Assembly: GCF_030816965.1 (NCBI RefSeq)
Contig: NZ_JAUSYQ010000002.1
Location: 6,996,001-7,060,000, forward strand
Direction of reading: 5' to 3'
DNA from: Streptomyces canus
Lineage (GTDB): Bacteria; Actinomycetota; Actinomycetes; Streptomycetales; Streptomycetaceae
DNA length: 64,000 bases
Below the pieces are notes generated by a model. The model had not been told where the DNA came from. It saw only the letters and a program-made list of their open reading frames with translations, and did not search any database. Numbering within the stretch: position 1 is the first letter of the stretch; each line of letters begins with the position of its first letter. Of the stretch, positions 57,235 through 64,000 are shown piece by piece. The position numbers and the translations under genes were made by a program.

Positions 57235-57778
57235 AGGTGTCCCGGTCTGCGCCGAGCGCGGGCGGCACGGTGGCGTCGAATTCCTCGTCGGCTTCCGTAC
57301 GGACGTCACGAGCCTGACCGCCGACGGGACCCGCGCCCTGGTCATCCCGGCCGCCCAGGGCGCCCACGCCGCCCTCGGCCTGAACTCGGCCCTCGGCTCG
57401 GCGCTGCGCAAGGTGAGGGCCGCGCTGCCCCCCCGCACCGCCCGGCCGCCGGGGCCACCTCACGCCGCATCCTGGTCCGACGCCACACGCAGGAAGGGGG
57501 GGACCCCGGCGGTCCGTCGACCTGGTGGCCCTTGAGGGCGCCGTCTTCTCCGCCCGCGGGCTGCGACTGCGCTACCGGCACAGTGGGGAGCGGGAGACCC
57601 GCACGTAGGCTCTTCCGGACGACCCGTGAAGCGCCGGCCCGGTGTCGAACTCGCCGACGTCTGGGAGGTGTTGCGCGACCGGCTCGGCCTGACCCGCGCG
57701 GCCGCTTCTGTCACGGGCATGTACCAGCGAGCAGGTGAGCGGTCCGCGCAGAACGCCAGCTCGGAGGGGCTGCTTTAG
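57235..57778 (+). pseudogene. Remnant of a WYL-domain transcriptional regulator
   Basis: The rightward translation shows pieces of a YafY/WYL regulator in changing frames: FRTDVTSLTADGTRALVIP and SALGSALRKVRAALP, then RRILV, then VDLVALEGAVFSARGLRL, RYRHSGERETRT and finally RRPGVELADVWEVLRDRLG. The order is that of intact WYL proteins, but the N-terminal helix-turn-helix and most of the WYL fold are missing, and at least three frame changes occur. It is an old, decayed gene. The rest of the gap 57779-57892 shows nothing. Confidence 0.65.
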
Positions 57779-57892
57779 CCGCGCTTTGCCTTGCGCACAG
57801 GCGGGGGACAGGCCGGACTCAAGGAAGGCTCAGGGGCCGTTGCGAGAGTTCCCGACCTCAGGACTTCCTCATCCTCCCTGGAGCTGTCTCTC

Positions 57893-58264
57893 ATGAAGCG
57901 TGTGCGTCTCCTCCCCGCCGTGGCCCTGTTGGCGCTCTCGCCCCTCGCCCTGGTGGCCTGTGGCTCGGGCGACTCGTCGTCGACCTCGAACAGCGGCACC
58001 TCGGGCCGGCAGCAGAACTGTCAGGCCCCGACCGGCAACGCCTCCGGAATGCCGAGCGGTGCCCCCTCGGGTGCTCCCACCGGCAACGCGACCGCGAAGC
58101 CGTCGGGCGCGCCCAGCGGCAACCCCTCAGGGATGCCGAGCGGCGGCCCCGGCGGCCAGGGCGGCCCCGGCGGCGGCATGGGCGGCTGCGGTGGTCCCGA
58201 CGGCGGCGCGGCCCCGAGCGGTGCGCCCAGCGGTGCGCCGAGTGCGGCGGCGACGAAGAGCTGA
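57893..58264 (+). CDS. Small Gly/Pro/Ser/Ala-rich lipoprotein
   Basis: 123-residue lipoprotein: signal peptide MKRVRLLPAVALLALSPLALV with lipobox VAC (Cys23), then a mature part made of low-complexity repeats (MPSGAPSGAPTGNA, PSGAPSGNPSGMPSG, GGPGGQGGPGGGMGG). Two further cysteines (QNCQ and GGCGG) could form a disulfide. It is expected to be disordered on the outer face of the membrane, perhaps wall-associated. GGAG lies ten bases upstream of ATG 57893. Function unknown. Confidence 0.75.
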   Translation: MKRVRLLPAVALLALSPLALVACGSGDSSSTSNSGTSGRQQNCQAPTGNASGMPSGAPSGAPTGNATAKPSGAPSGNPSGMPSGGPGGQGGPGGGMGGCGGPDGGAAPSGAPSGAPSAAATKS

Positions 58265-58279
58265 CCCCGACGTCGTTCG

Positions 58280-58321
58280 ACAGGGGCGGTGCCTCCCGGT
58301 GAACGGGGGTGCCGCCCCTGT
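58280..58321. terminator. Bidirectional terminator
   Basis: A 10-bp perfect stem (58280-58289 with 58312-58321) lies between the convergent lipoprotein and TetR genes, 16 and 17 bases from their stop codons. Confidence 0.7.
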
Positions 58322-58338
58322 GCGTTGCCGAAACAGCC

Positions 58339-58965
58339 CTAGTCCAGCCAGTGTTCGCGGCCGATGCTGATCAGGCGCATCTGATGCTCCGCCACCTGGC
58401 AGACGCGCTCCCGCTCCTCCGGTGACGCCTCCAGGGCCTCCAGGAAGAGTGAGGCCGTGATCAGCATCTGGTCGACGTACAGGTTGGCCAGCATCAGCAG
58501 GTCGTCCTCGCTCCAGCCCTCGGACACCGGGTCCTTGGCCAGTTCGTCCTTCACCCCCTGCCCGAACCGGGCGAGTTGGTCCCGGATGGCCTCCCGGACC
58601 GGCTGGACTCCGCCATGTCGCTCCCGGGCGATAAAACGGACATGGGCGGGGTACGCGTCTACATGACCGGCGATCAACTCGATGGCGCGCTTGATGCGTT
58701 GAGTGTGGTCGTCGGCTGCGGACACCGTCGTCCGGATCATCGGGTGCAGGCTGCCCAGCGCCTCCTCGACCAGAGCCGCGCCGAGATCCGCGATGGAGCG
58801 GAAGTGCCGGTAGAAGGCGGTCGGGGCGACGCCGACGGCACGCGTGACCTCGCGCAGGCCGAGGCTGCTCAGGCTCTGGTCCTCCAGCAGGGCCAACGCC
58901 GCGTCCAGGAGCGCCTGTCGGGTCTTCTGCTTCTGTGCCTGCCGGATGCCGAGGGTGTGACTCAT
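58339..58965 (-). CDS. TetR-family transcriptional regulator
   Basis: 208-residue repressor. The N-terminal helix-turn-helix (about 10-62) reads KTRQALLDAALALLEDQS, LGLREVTRAVGVAPTAFYRHF; the rest is the helical effector domain. The pattern VAPTAFYRHFRSIADLG resembles FabR-like regulators of fatty-acid genes. It is divergent from two small membrane-protein genes. The shared 133-base gap contains three AACAACTGT-type motifs, a likely operator for autoregulation. Confidence 0.9.
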   Translation of the reverse strand: MSHTLGIRQAQKQKTRQALLDAALALLEDQSLSSLGLREVTRAVGVAPTAFYRHFRSIADLGAALVEEALGSLHPMIRTTVSAADDHTQRIKRAIELIAGHVDAYPAHVRFIARERHGGVQPVREAIRDQLARFGQGVKDELAKDPVSEGWSEDDLLMLANLYVDQMLITASLFLEALEASPEERERVCQVAEHQMRLISIGREHWLD

Positions 58966-58972
58966 GTCATCC

Positions 58973-59058
58973 AGTTAACAACTGTTCTCCGTAATTGGAA
59001 AGCGGTGTGACGCGCTAGACTCTGGAGTCAGTGAACAACTGTAACTACAACTGTTCAC
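58973..59058. promoter_or_regulatory. Probable TetR operator and promoter
   Basis: GTTAACAACTGTTCT (58973-58987) and GTGAACAACTGTAAC (59031-59045) share AACAACTGT; the second extends into an inverted copy CAACTGTTCAC (59048-59058), giving 7-bp arms GTGAACA/TGTTCAC. A TTGGAA (58995-59000) and TAGACT (59016-59021) pair, 15-base spacer, could be the rightward promoter, with the operator at its start point. Confidence 0.5.
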
Positions 59059-59098
59059 CCAAACGTAACGACAGCCATCTCGGAGGGGGATCCGTCCC

Positions 59099-59263
59099 AT
59101 GCTGTTCCTCGTCGCCGCACTCATGCTGCTCGGCGTGGTCCTGGGCACCGTCGCCCACGCGCCGCTCACCTTCACCGCCGTCGCCGCCGTCGTGATCGCC
59201 GTCTGGCTGGGCATCTTCGCGCTCCGCGAGCGCCACGGCCGCCGCCGTACCTCGGCCCACTGA
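59099..59263 (+). CDS. Small membrane protein (54 residues)
   Basis: 54-residue protein with two hydrophobic stretches (about 2-20 and 23-42) and a basic tail (RERHGRRRTSAH), so two short membrane segments with the C-terminus inside are likely. ATG 59099 follows GGAGGGGG. The downstream gene starts 35 bases later and also encodes a small membrane protein, so the two are probably co-transcribed from the operator region. Function unknown. Confidence 0.7.
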   Translation: MLFLVAALMLLGVVLGTVAHAPLTFTAVAAVVIAVWLGIFALRERHGRRRTSAH

Positions 59264-59298
59264 CCGCCGTCCCACCGTCCCCAGGAGCACTGATCACC

Positions 59299-59565
59299 AT
59301 GCAGCTCACCGCGCAGGCCTCCTCCCGCACCGGCGCCCGCGATGCCGACGGCATGGCCGTGGCGTCGTTCGTCCTCGGCCTCCTCGGCCTTCTCGTCCTG
59401 AATGTCTTCCTCGGCCCGATCGCCATCGTCCTGGCCTCGGTGGCCCTGTGGCGCGGCACCACCCGCCGCGGCCGTGCCTACCTGGGCCTCGGTCTCGGAG
59501 TGGCCGACCTGCTGGTCCTGGTGGCCTTCATGCAGGCGGACAGCACGGTGTCCTGGAACCTCTGA
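59299..59565 (+). CDS. Small membrane protein, DUF4190-like
   Basis: 88-residue protein with two membrane segments (about 20-47 and 58-80). The pattern MAVASFVLGLLGLLVLNVFLGPIAIVLASVALW fits the DUF4190 family, found in many Streptomyces envelope proteins. A short hydrophilic N-terminus (1-17) faces the cytoplasm. Second gene after the TetR operator, so it may be repressed by that regulator. Function unknown. Confidence 0.78.
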   Translation: MQLTAQASSRTGARDADGMAVASFVLGLLGLLVLNVFLGPIAIVLASVALWRGTTRRGRAYLGLGLGVADLLVLVAFMQADSTVSWNL

Positions 59566-59615
59566 CGCCGCCGGCATCGGCCGGTCCTGGCCTGAGGGTG
59601 CTCACATGCGACCCG

Positions 59616-59621
59616 TAGAAT
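59616..59621 (+). promoter_or_regulatory. Candidate -10 hexamer for cysteine desulfurase
   Basis: TAGAAT lies ten bases before the ATG at 59632; there is no ribosome site, so the message is probably almost leaderless. Confidence 0.4.
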
Positions 59622-59631
59622 CGGCGTCACC

Positions 59632-60801
59632 ATGGCATACCTCGACCACGCCGCGACCACCCCGATGCTCCCCGAGGCGGTCGAGGCACTCACCGCGCAT
59701 CTCGGCGCCACCGGCAACGCCTCTTCCCTCCACGCATCCGGCCGCAAGGCCCGCCGCACGGTCGAGGAATCCCGCGAGACCCTCGCGGAGGCGCTCGGTG
59801 CCCGGCCCAGCGAGATCGTCTTCACCTCGGGCGGCACGGAGGCCGACAACCTCGCCGTGAAGGGCCTGTACTGGTCCCGGCGCGACGCGGACCCCGCAAG
59901 GACGCGGGTTCTCGCGAGCCCCGTCGAACACCACGCCGTCCTCGACGCCGTCCACTGGCTCGGCGAACACGAGGGCGCCACCGTCGAGTACCTCCCCGTC
60001 GACAAGTACGGCCGGGTCCACCCCGACGCCCTGCGCGCGGCGATCGCCCGCGACCCCGACGACATCGCCATGGCCACGGTCATGTGGGCCAACAACGAGA
60101 TCGGCACGGTCCTGCCGGTCCGCGAACTCGCCGACGTCACCGCGGAGTTCGGCGTCCCACTGCACGCCGACGCCGTCCAGGCCTTCGGCCAGGTCCCCGT
60201 CGACTTCGCCGCCTCCGGCCTCGCCGCGATGACGGTCTCCGGTCACAAGATCGGCGGCCCGTACGGCATCGGCGCCCTTGTCCTCGGCCGCGAGTGGACC
60301 CCCGTCCCGGTCCTGCACGGAGGCGGCCAGGAGCGCCATGTCCGCTCCGGCACCCTCGACGTCCCCGCCATCGCCTCCTTCGCGGTGGCCGGCCGCCTCG
60401 CCGCCGAGCAGCGCGAGTGGTTCGAGCTCGAGATCGGCGCCCTGCGCGACGCCCTGGTCGAGGCGGTCCGTACGGCGGTCCCGGACGCGATCCTCGGCGG
60501 CGACCCGGCGCCCGGGGGCCGTCTCCCGGCCAACGCCCACTTCACCTTCCCCGGCTGCGAGGGCGACTCCCTGCTGCTGCTCCTGGACGCCCAGGGCATC
60601 GAGTGCTCCACCGGCTCCGCCTGCACCGCGGGCGTCGCCCAGCCCAGCCACGTCCTGCTGGCCACCGGCACCGAGCCCGACCTGGCCCGCGGCACCCTCC
60701 GCTTCTCCCTCGGCCACACCTCCACCGAGGCGGACGTCGAGGCGGTCGCGAAGGCCATCGGCCCCGCGGTGGAACGCGCCCGCGCGGCGGGACTGACGTA
60801 A
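59632..60801 (+). CDS. Cysteine desulfurase (IscS/NifS family)
   Basis: 389-residue PLP enzyme that takes sulfur from cysteine as a persulfide. PLP lysine Lys206 in [10 protein letters not shown]; His101 in VEHHAVLD; catalytic Cys331 in STGSACTAG, with a second Cys at 325. The group I loop length fits IscS-like donors. It probably supplies MnmA, whose gene starts 2.5 kb downstream on the same strand; in Streptomyces these two are usually close. No IscU or Suf gene is next to it, suggesting a role in tRNA thiolation rather than cluster assembly. Confidence 0.93.
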   Translation: MAYLDHAATTPMLPEAVEALTAHLGATGNASSLHASGRKARRTVEESRETLAEALGARPSEIVFTSGGTEADNLAVKGLYWSRRDADPARTRVLASPVEHHAVLDAVHWLGEHEGATVEYLPVDKYGRVHPDALRAAIARDPDDIAMATVMWANNEIGTVLPVRELADVTAEFGVPLHADAVQAFGQVPVDFAASGLAAMTVSGHKIGGPYGIGALVLGREWTPVPVLHGGGQERHVRSGTLDVPAIASFAVAGRLAAEQREWFELEIGALRDALVEAVRTAVPDAILGGDPAPGGRLPANAHFTFPGCEGDSLLLLLDAQGIECSTGSACTAGVAQPSHVLLATGTEPDLARGTLRFSLGHTSTEADVEAVAKAIGPAVERARAAGLT

Positions 60802-60822
60802 CGCGCGGCTGTGGCGCGGTGC

Positions 60823-60855
60823 GCTGCCGCCGGCAATTCCGCTGCCGGCGGCAGC
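60823..60855. terminator. Bidirectional terminator
   Basis: A perfect 13-bp stem (60823-60835 with 60843-60855, 7-nt loop) between the convergent cysteine desulfurase and multicopper oxidase genes. Confidence 0.8.
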
Positions 60856-60890
60856 CCGCTGACGAGGTCTGGAGAGACCGTCTGTTGCGG

Positions 60891-62414
60891 TCAGCTCTCC
60901 GTGACCATGAGGGAGGCCATCATTCCCTCGTCCTCGTGCTGGAGCAGATGGCAGTGGAGCATGTACATGTACGTGTCGTCGGCGAAGTCGGTGAACTCCA
61001 TCGCGATCACGATCTCGCCGCCGCCTACGACCTCGAACGTGTCGTACCAGCCGAGGTCGACGCCGGTCGGCTCCTCACCGTTGATCGAGACGAGCTGGTA
61101 GGGCACGTCGTGCAGATGGAACGAGTGCTCCAGCTGGCTGGCGTTGGTGATCGTCCATATCTCCTTCGCGCCCAGCGTGGTGCTGATCATGGTCATGCCG
61201 GCCATGGTGAGCCCGGCAGAGCCGTTGATCTTCATGGTCGCACCCGTGTTGCTGAGGGTGATGGTGCGTGCCGTGAAGTCGGAGGTGTCGTACCGCTCGA
61301 TGGTGTTGAGCGAGCTCGGCAGGTCGTCCGGGGTGTCGGTGCCGCCCGCCGCGACGGTGAGGAAGTCGTACGTACCGGAGCCGCCGCGGATCCAGCCCGT
61401 CGTGACGACGGCCTGGAGCGTGACGTCCTCGCTGACGTCCATGACGAACTCGGCGCGGGCGCCGGCCACCAGCCGGATGGTGGTCACCTCGGCCGCCTCC
61501 GTCAGATAGCCCTGGTCCGTGGCGATCTGGGTCAGCGTGCCGCCGTCGCTGCGCTGGAGGGTGATGATGTCCGACGGCGAGGCGTTGAGCGCGCGGAAGC
61601 GGTTGCGGGTCTTGGTGGCGGCGAAGGTGAGCGTGGTGTCGTCGACGTTCTCGCCGTTCACCAGCAGCGGGAAGCTGAGGCCGGAGCTGAGATAGCCGGC
61701 CTGGTCGTACTTGATGTCTCCGGCGCTGTCCACGGCCAGGCACTGGAAGACGAGCGGGATGTCGTCGACGCCGTAGTCGCCGGGCAGCGCGGCGGACGTG
61801 TCGGAGTCGTCCTCGACGATGATCATCCCGGCCAGGCCGTGGGTGGCCTGCTTGGCCGTGGTGCCCAGGGCGTGCGGGTGGTACCAGAGGGTCTTGGCCT
61901 CGTCCAGGACCGTGAAGGTGGGGGACCAGGTCGTCCCGGCGGAGAAGGCGTTCTGCGGGCCGCCGTCCATGGTGGGCGGGACATGGGCGCCGTGGAAGTG
62001 GACGGTGGTGTCCTCGGTGAGGCTGTTGGTGATGTTCAGCAGCACGGTGTCGCCCTTGGTCCACTTCAGGGTGGGGCCGAGGAACGACTGGTTGTAACCC
62101 GCGGTGCTGCTGGTGACGCCGCTGAGCACCTCGGCGGTGCCGGTCTGTGCCGCCAGGGTGAAGGTGGTGGTGCCGTCGGAGGTGGTGCCCTCCAGCAGGT
62201 CCGGAATGGTGAGGGTGCCGTCCGTCGCGGCGGCCGCCTTGCTGCGGGTGCCCTCGGTCAGCAGGGAGAAGGCGGCGCCTGCCGCCCCCACGGCCCCGAG
62301 GCCCACCCCGGCCATTCCGCCGAGGAACTTGCGCCGGTGCAGACCCTTCTTGTGGCCTCTGCTCTCCTTGGAGTGCTCGGACTTGGCCCCCAGGCCGTCT
62401 GTGGTGTGTGTCAT
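60891..62414 (-). CDS. Tat-exported multicopper oxidase (CotA/laccase type)
   Basis: 507-residue three-domain oxidase. Tat signal HRRKFLGGMAGVG (about 27-39) with a hydrophobic stretch to 65. Copper ligands: HFHG, WYHPHA, HSFHLHDVPY and HCHLLQHEDEGMM; the last includes the type 1 Cys and axial Met. Proteins of this class oxidise phenols, bilirubin or metals; the CotA-like spacing suggests a laccase. Folding with copper in the cytoplasm explains Tat export. ATG 62414. The 200 bases upstream must hold the promoter; a copper-responsive site was not recognised. Confidence 0.9.
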   Translation of the reverse strand: MTHTTDGLGAKSEHSKESRGHKKGLHRRKFLGGMAGVGLGAVGAAGAAFSLLTEGTRSKAAAATDGTLTIPDLLEGTTSDGTTTFTLAAQTGTAEVLSGVTSSTAGYNQSFLGPTLKWTKGDTVLLNITNSLTEDTTVHFHGAHVPPTMDGGPQNAFSAGTTWSPTFTVLDEAKTLWYHPHALGTTAKQATHGLAGMIIVEDDSDTSAALPGDYGVDDIPLVFQCLAVDSAGDIKYDQAGYLSSGLSFPLLVNGENVDDTTLTFAATKTRNRFRALNASPSDIITLQRSDGGTLTQIATDQGYLTEAAEVTTIRLVAGARAEFVMDVSEDVTLQAVVTTGWIRGGSGTYDFLTVAAGGTDTPDDLPSSLNTIERYDTSDFTARTITLSNTGATMKINGSAGLTMAGMTMISTTLGAKEIWTITNASQLEHSFHLHDVPYQLVSINGEEPTGVDLGWYDTFEVVGGGEIVIAMEFTDFADDTYMYMLHCHLLQHEDEGMMASLMVTES

Positions 62415-62614
62415 GGCCGGGGAGCCTCGACGTAGGGGCTGTGTGAGGACTGGGATGAAGCTAGGTGCGGGCCCGGGAAGCTGTGAGGGCGGTCCTCAGA
62501 TCAACTCCATTGGAAAGAAGCCAAGTTGACGGTCCGCAGGTCATGATCGGCATGCAGGACATGTCGGGCGTGCGGTCTTGGCCGAATGTTCATAACCAAA
62601 CGGAATGTTCGTGG

Positions 62615-63280
62615 CTAGGCGGAGGCACTCGGCACCTTCCGCACCAGCCGCATGTAACGCTCCCAGTCCCAGTGCTCGCCCGGGTCGGTGTGATCCGTGC
62701 CCGGCACCTCCACATGGCCGATGATGTGCTCGCGGTCGACGGGTATGGCGTACCGCGCGCATATCCCGGCCGTGAGCCGCGCCGAAGCCGCGTACATCTC
62801 GTCCGTGAAGTCCTCGGGCCGGTCGACGAATCCCTCGTGTTCGATGCCCACACTGCGTTCGTTGTAGGCGCGGTTGCCCGCGTGGAACGCCACGTCCAGC
62901 TCGCGGATCATCTGCGTGATGTGCCCGTCCTTGCGGACGATGTAGTGCGCCGCCGCGCCGTGCCCCGGGTCCTGGAACACCTTCACCGCGCTGGCGAAGC
63001 TGCCCTGGGTGACATGGATGATCACCATGTCTATGCCGTAGTCGTCGGGCCGGTCCGCCCGCCGCCAGTTCGCGTCCGAGGCGGAGACCCACTGCGCGCC
63101 GCGGAAGTCGACCGCGCCCTCGACACGCGGTTTCTCCACACCCGGCGCCCGCCACCACAGCCGCGCCAACTCGTCGCGGGCCAGCACCGCCGAGCCCACG
63201 GCCGCCGCCGTCCCGCCGATGAGCAGGGCCCGGCGTCCGATGCGCCGGTCGCCGTCCGCGGATGCCTGTTTCTCCCCCAT
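62615..63280 (-). CDS. Tat-exported N-acetylmuramoyl-L-alanine amidase
   Basis: 221-residue peptidoglycan amidase of the Amidase_2/PGRP fold. Tat signal [21 protein letters not shown] (about 14-34). Zinc/catalytic pattern: MVIIHVTQG (first His), SVGIEHEG (Glu region) and [13 protein letters not shown] (second His). It cuts the bond between MurNAc and the stem peptide. ATG 63280; divergent from mnmA with a 60-base gap. Confidence 0.9.
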   Translation of the reverse strand: MGEKQASADGDRRIGRRALLIGGTAAAVGSAVLARDELARLWWRAPGVEKPRVEGAVDFRGAQWVSASDANWRRADRPDDYGIDMVIIHVTQGSFASAVKVFQDPGHGAAAHYIVRKDGHITQMIRELDVAFHAGNRAYNERSVGIEHEGFVDRPEDFTDEMYAASARLTAGICARYAIPVDREHIIGHVEVPGTDHTDPGEHWDWERYMRLVRKVPSASA

Positions 63281-63340
63281 GTGATCGTCAACGGATACTC
63301 GTGGGCTTCGGTTCCCGCGCCCCCGTACCCTGGAGGGGTT

Positions 63341-64000
63341 ATGACTGACACCACGCCGCGCCCTCTTCGTGTACTCGCCGCCATGTCCGGAGGAGTCGAC
63401 TCCGCCGTCGCCGCCGCCCGCGCCGCCGAAGCCGGCCATGATGTGACCGGCGTCCACCTCGCGCTCTCCGCGAACCCTCAATCGTTCCGCACGGGCGCGC
63501 GTGGCTGTTGCACCATCGAGGACTCGCGCGACGCCCGACGCGCCGCCGACGTCATCGGCATCCCGTTCTACGTCTGGGATCTCGCCGACCGCTTCCGCGA
63601 GGACGTCGTCGAGGACTTCGTCGCCGAGTACGAGGCCGGCCGCACCCCCAACCCCTGCCTGCGCTGCAACGAGAAGATCAAGTTCGCCGCCCTGCTCGAC
63701 AAGGCGCTCGCGCTGGGCTTCGACGCCGTGTGCACGGGCCACTATGCGAAGGTCGTCACGCTCACGGACGGCTCGCGGGAGCTGCACCGCGCCTCCGACA
63801 TGGCGAAGGACCAGTCGTACGTCCTCGGTGTCCTGGACGAGAAGCAGCTGGCGCACGCCCTGTTCCCGCTCGGCGACACGGTCACCACCAAGGACGAGAT
63901 CCGCGCCGAGGCCGAGCGCCGAGGCCTCGCGGTCGCCAAGAAGCCCGACTCGCACGACATCTGCTTCATCGCCGACGGCGACACCCAGGGTTTCCTCGCC
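63341..64000 (+). CDS. mnmA: tRNA-specific 2-thiouridylase (3' end off window)
   Basis: First 220 codons of MnmA, which thiolates U34 of tRNA-Lys/Glu/Gln using ATP and sulfur from a cysteine desulfurase. P-loop SGGVDS (16-21), catalytic Cys in [12 protein letters not shown] and the second Cys in SHDICFI are present; usual length is about 370. ATG 63341 follows GGAGGGG. The sulfur donor gene lies upstream on the same strand. Confidence 0.95.
   Translation, partial: MTDTTPRPLRVLAAMSGGVDSAVAAARAAEAGHDVTGVHLALSANPQSFRTGARGCCTIEDSRDARRAADVIGIPFYVWDLADRFREDVVEDFVAEYEAGRTPNPCLRCNEKIKFAALLDKALALGFDAVCTGHYAKVVTLTDGSRELHRASDMAKDQSYVLGVLDEKQLAHALFPLGDTVTTKDEIRAEAERRGLAVAKKPDSHDICFIADGDTQGFLA

Overview
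The window is very GC-rich, with actinobacterial codon use, many GTG starts, and short-spaced or ATGA/GTGA-coupled operons. It looks like chromosomal core DNA of a Streptomyces. Support comes from the GlgE/GlgP/GlgX glycogen genes, paired secreted M4 metalloproteases, paired L,D-transpeptidase lipoproteins, rare TTA (bldA-type) leucine codons, and short dispersed repeats of a kind I recall from Streptomyces genomes. As far as I remember, the gene order also resembles the glgE-to-mnmA stretch of S. coelicolor; I could not check this. No rRNA, tRNA, CRISPR array or complete transposon was found.

Layout. 1-5900: glgE (3' end off the window), a secreted subtilase and glgP. 5931-10528: a DUF1990 protein and two tandem M4 metalloproteases. 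10762-17927: a four-gene leftward operon of ABC half-exporters forming two heterodimers, one with a very degenerate ATP site. 18111-21653: an ABC-2 exporter followed by a NarL-type two-component system. 21682-23919: glgX. 24240-26874: two L,D-transpeptidase lipoproteins. 27054-31604: enoyl-CoA hydratase, an anti-sigma-type ATPase with a TTA codon, a deacetylase, a YncE-like lipoprotein, a GNAT protein and an EF-hand protein. 31646-34262: a leuA paralogue behind a leucine-rich leader peptide, followed by a coupled ABC ATPase that carries an in-frame dispersed repeat. 34337-36192: a GntR regulator, a MOSC protein and a GH25 lysozyme.

36440-43390 is the most irregular part. A tandem glycine riboswitch precedes gcvT-gcvH-glyA-sdaA, which would turn excess glycine through serine into pyruvate. 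Directly after the sdaA stop codon lie a 5'-truncated, frameshifted remnant of a secreted protein, an emfourin-like lipoprotein and a MITE-like element. A second copy of the last 14 sdaA codons follows, protein-identical but with seven synonymous differences, then a strong terminator. This looks like an insertion that used the 3' end of sdaA. A broken MocR-type regulator lies beyond it.

43564-52766: a TTA-containing P-loop kinase, two SseB-like proteins and a five-gene oligopeptide ABC importer whose last gene carries another dispersed repeat. 52864-57778: a TTA-containing M1 peptidase, a TRIC/UPF0126 channel overlapping a convergent esterase, a thioesterase and a broken WYL regulator. 57893-64000: a Gly/Pro/Ser-rich lipoprotein, a TetR regulator with a probable operator before two small membrane proteins, cysteine desulfurase, a Tat-exported multicopper oxidase, a Tat-type amidase and the start of mnmA. 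The desulfurase and MnmA are the sulfur donor and the enzyme of tRNA 2-thiouridylation.
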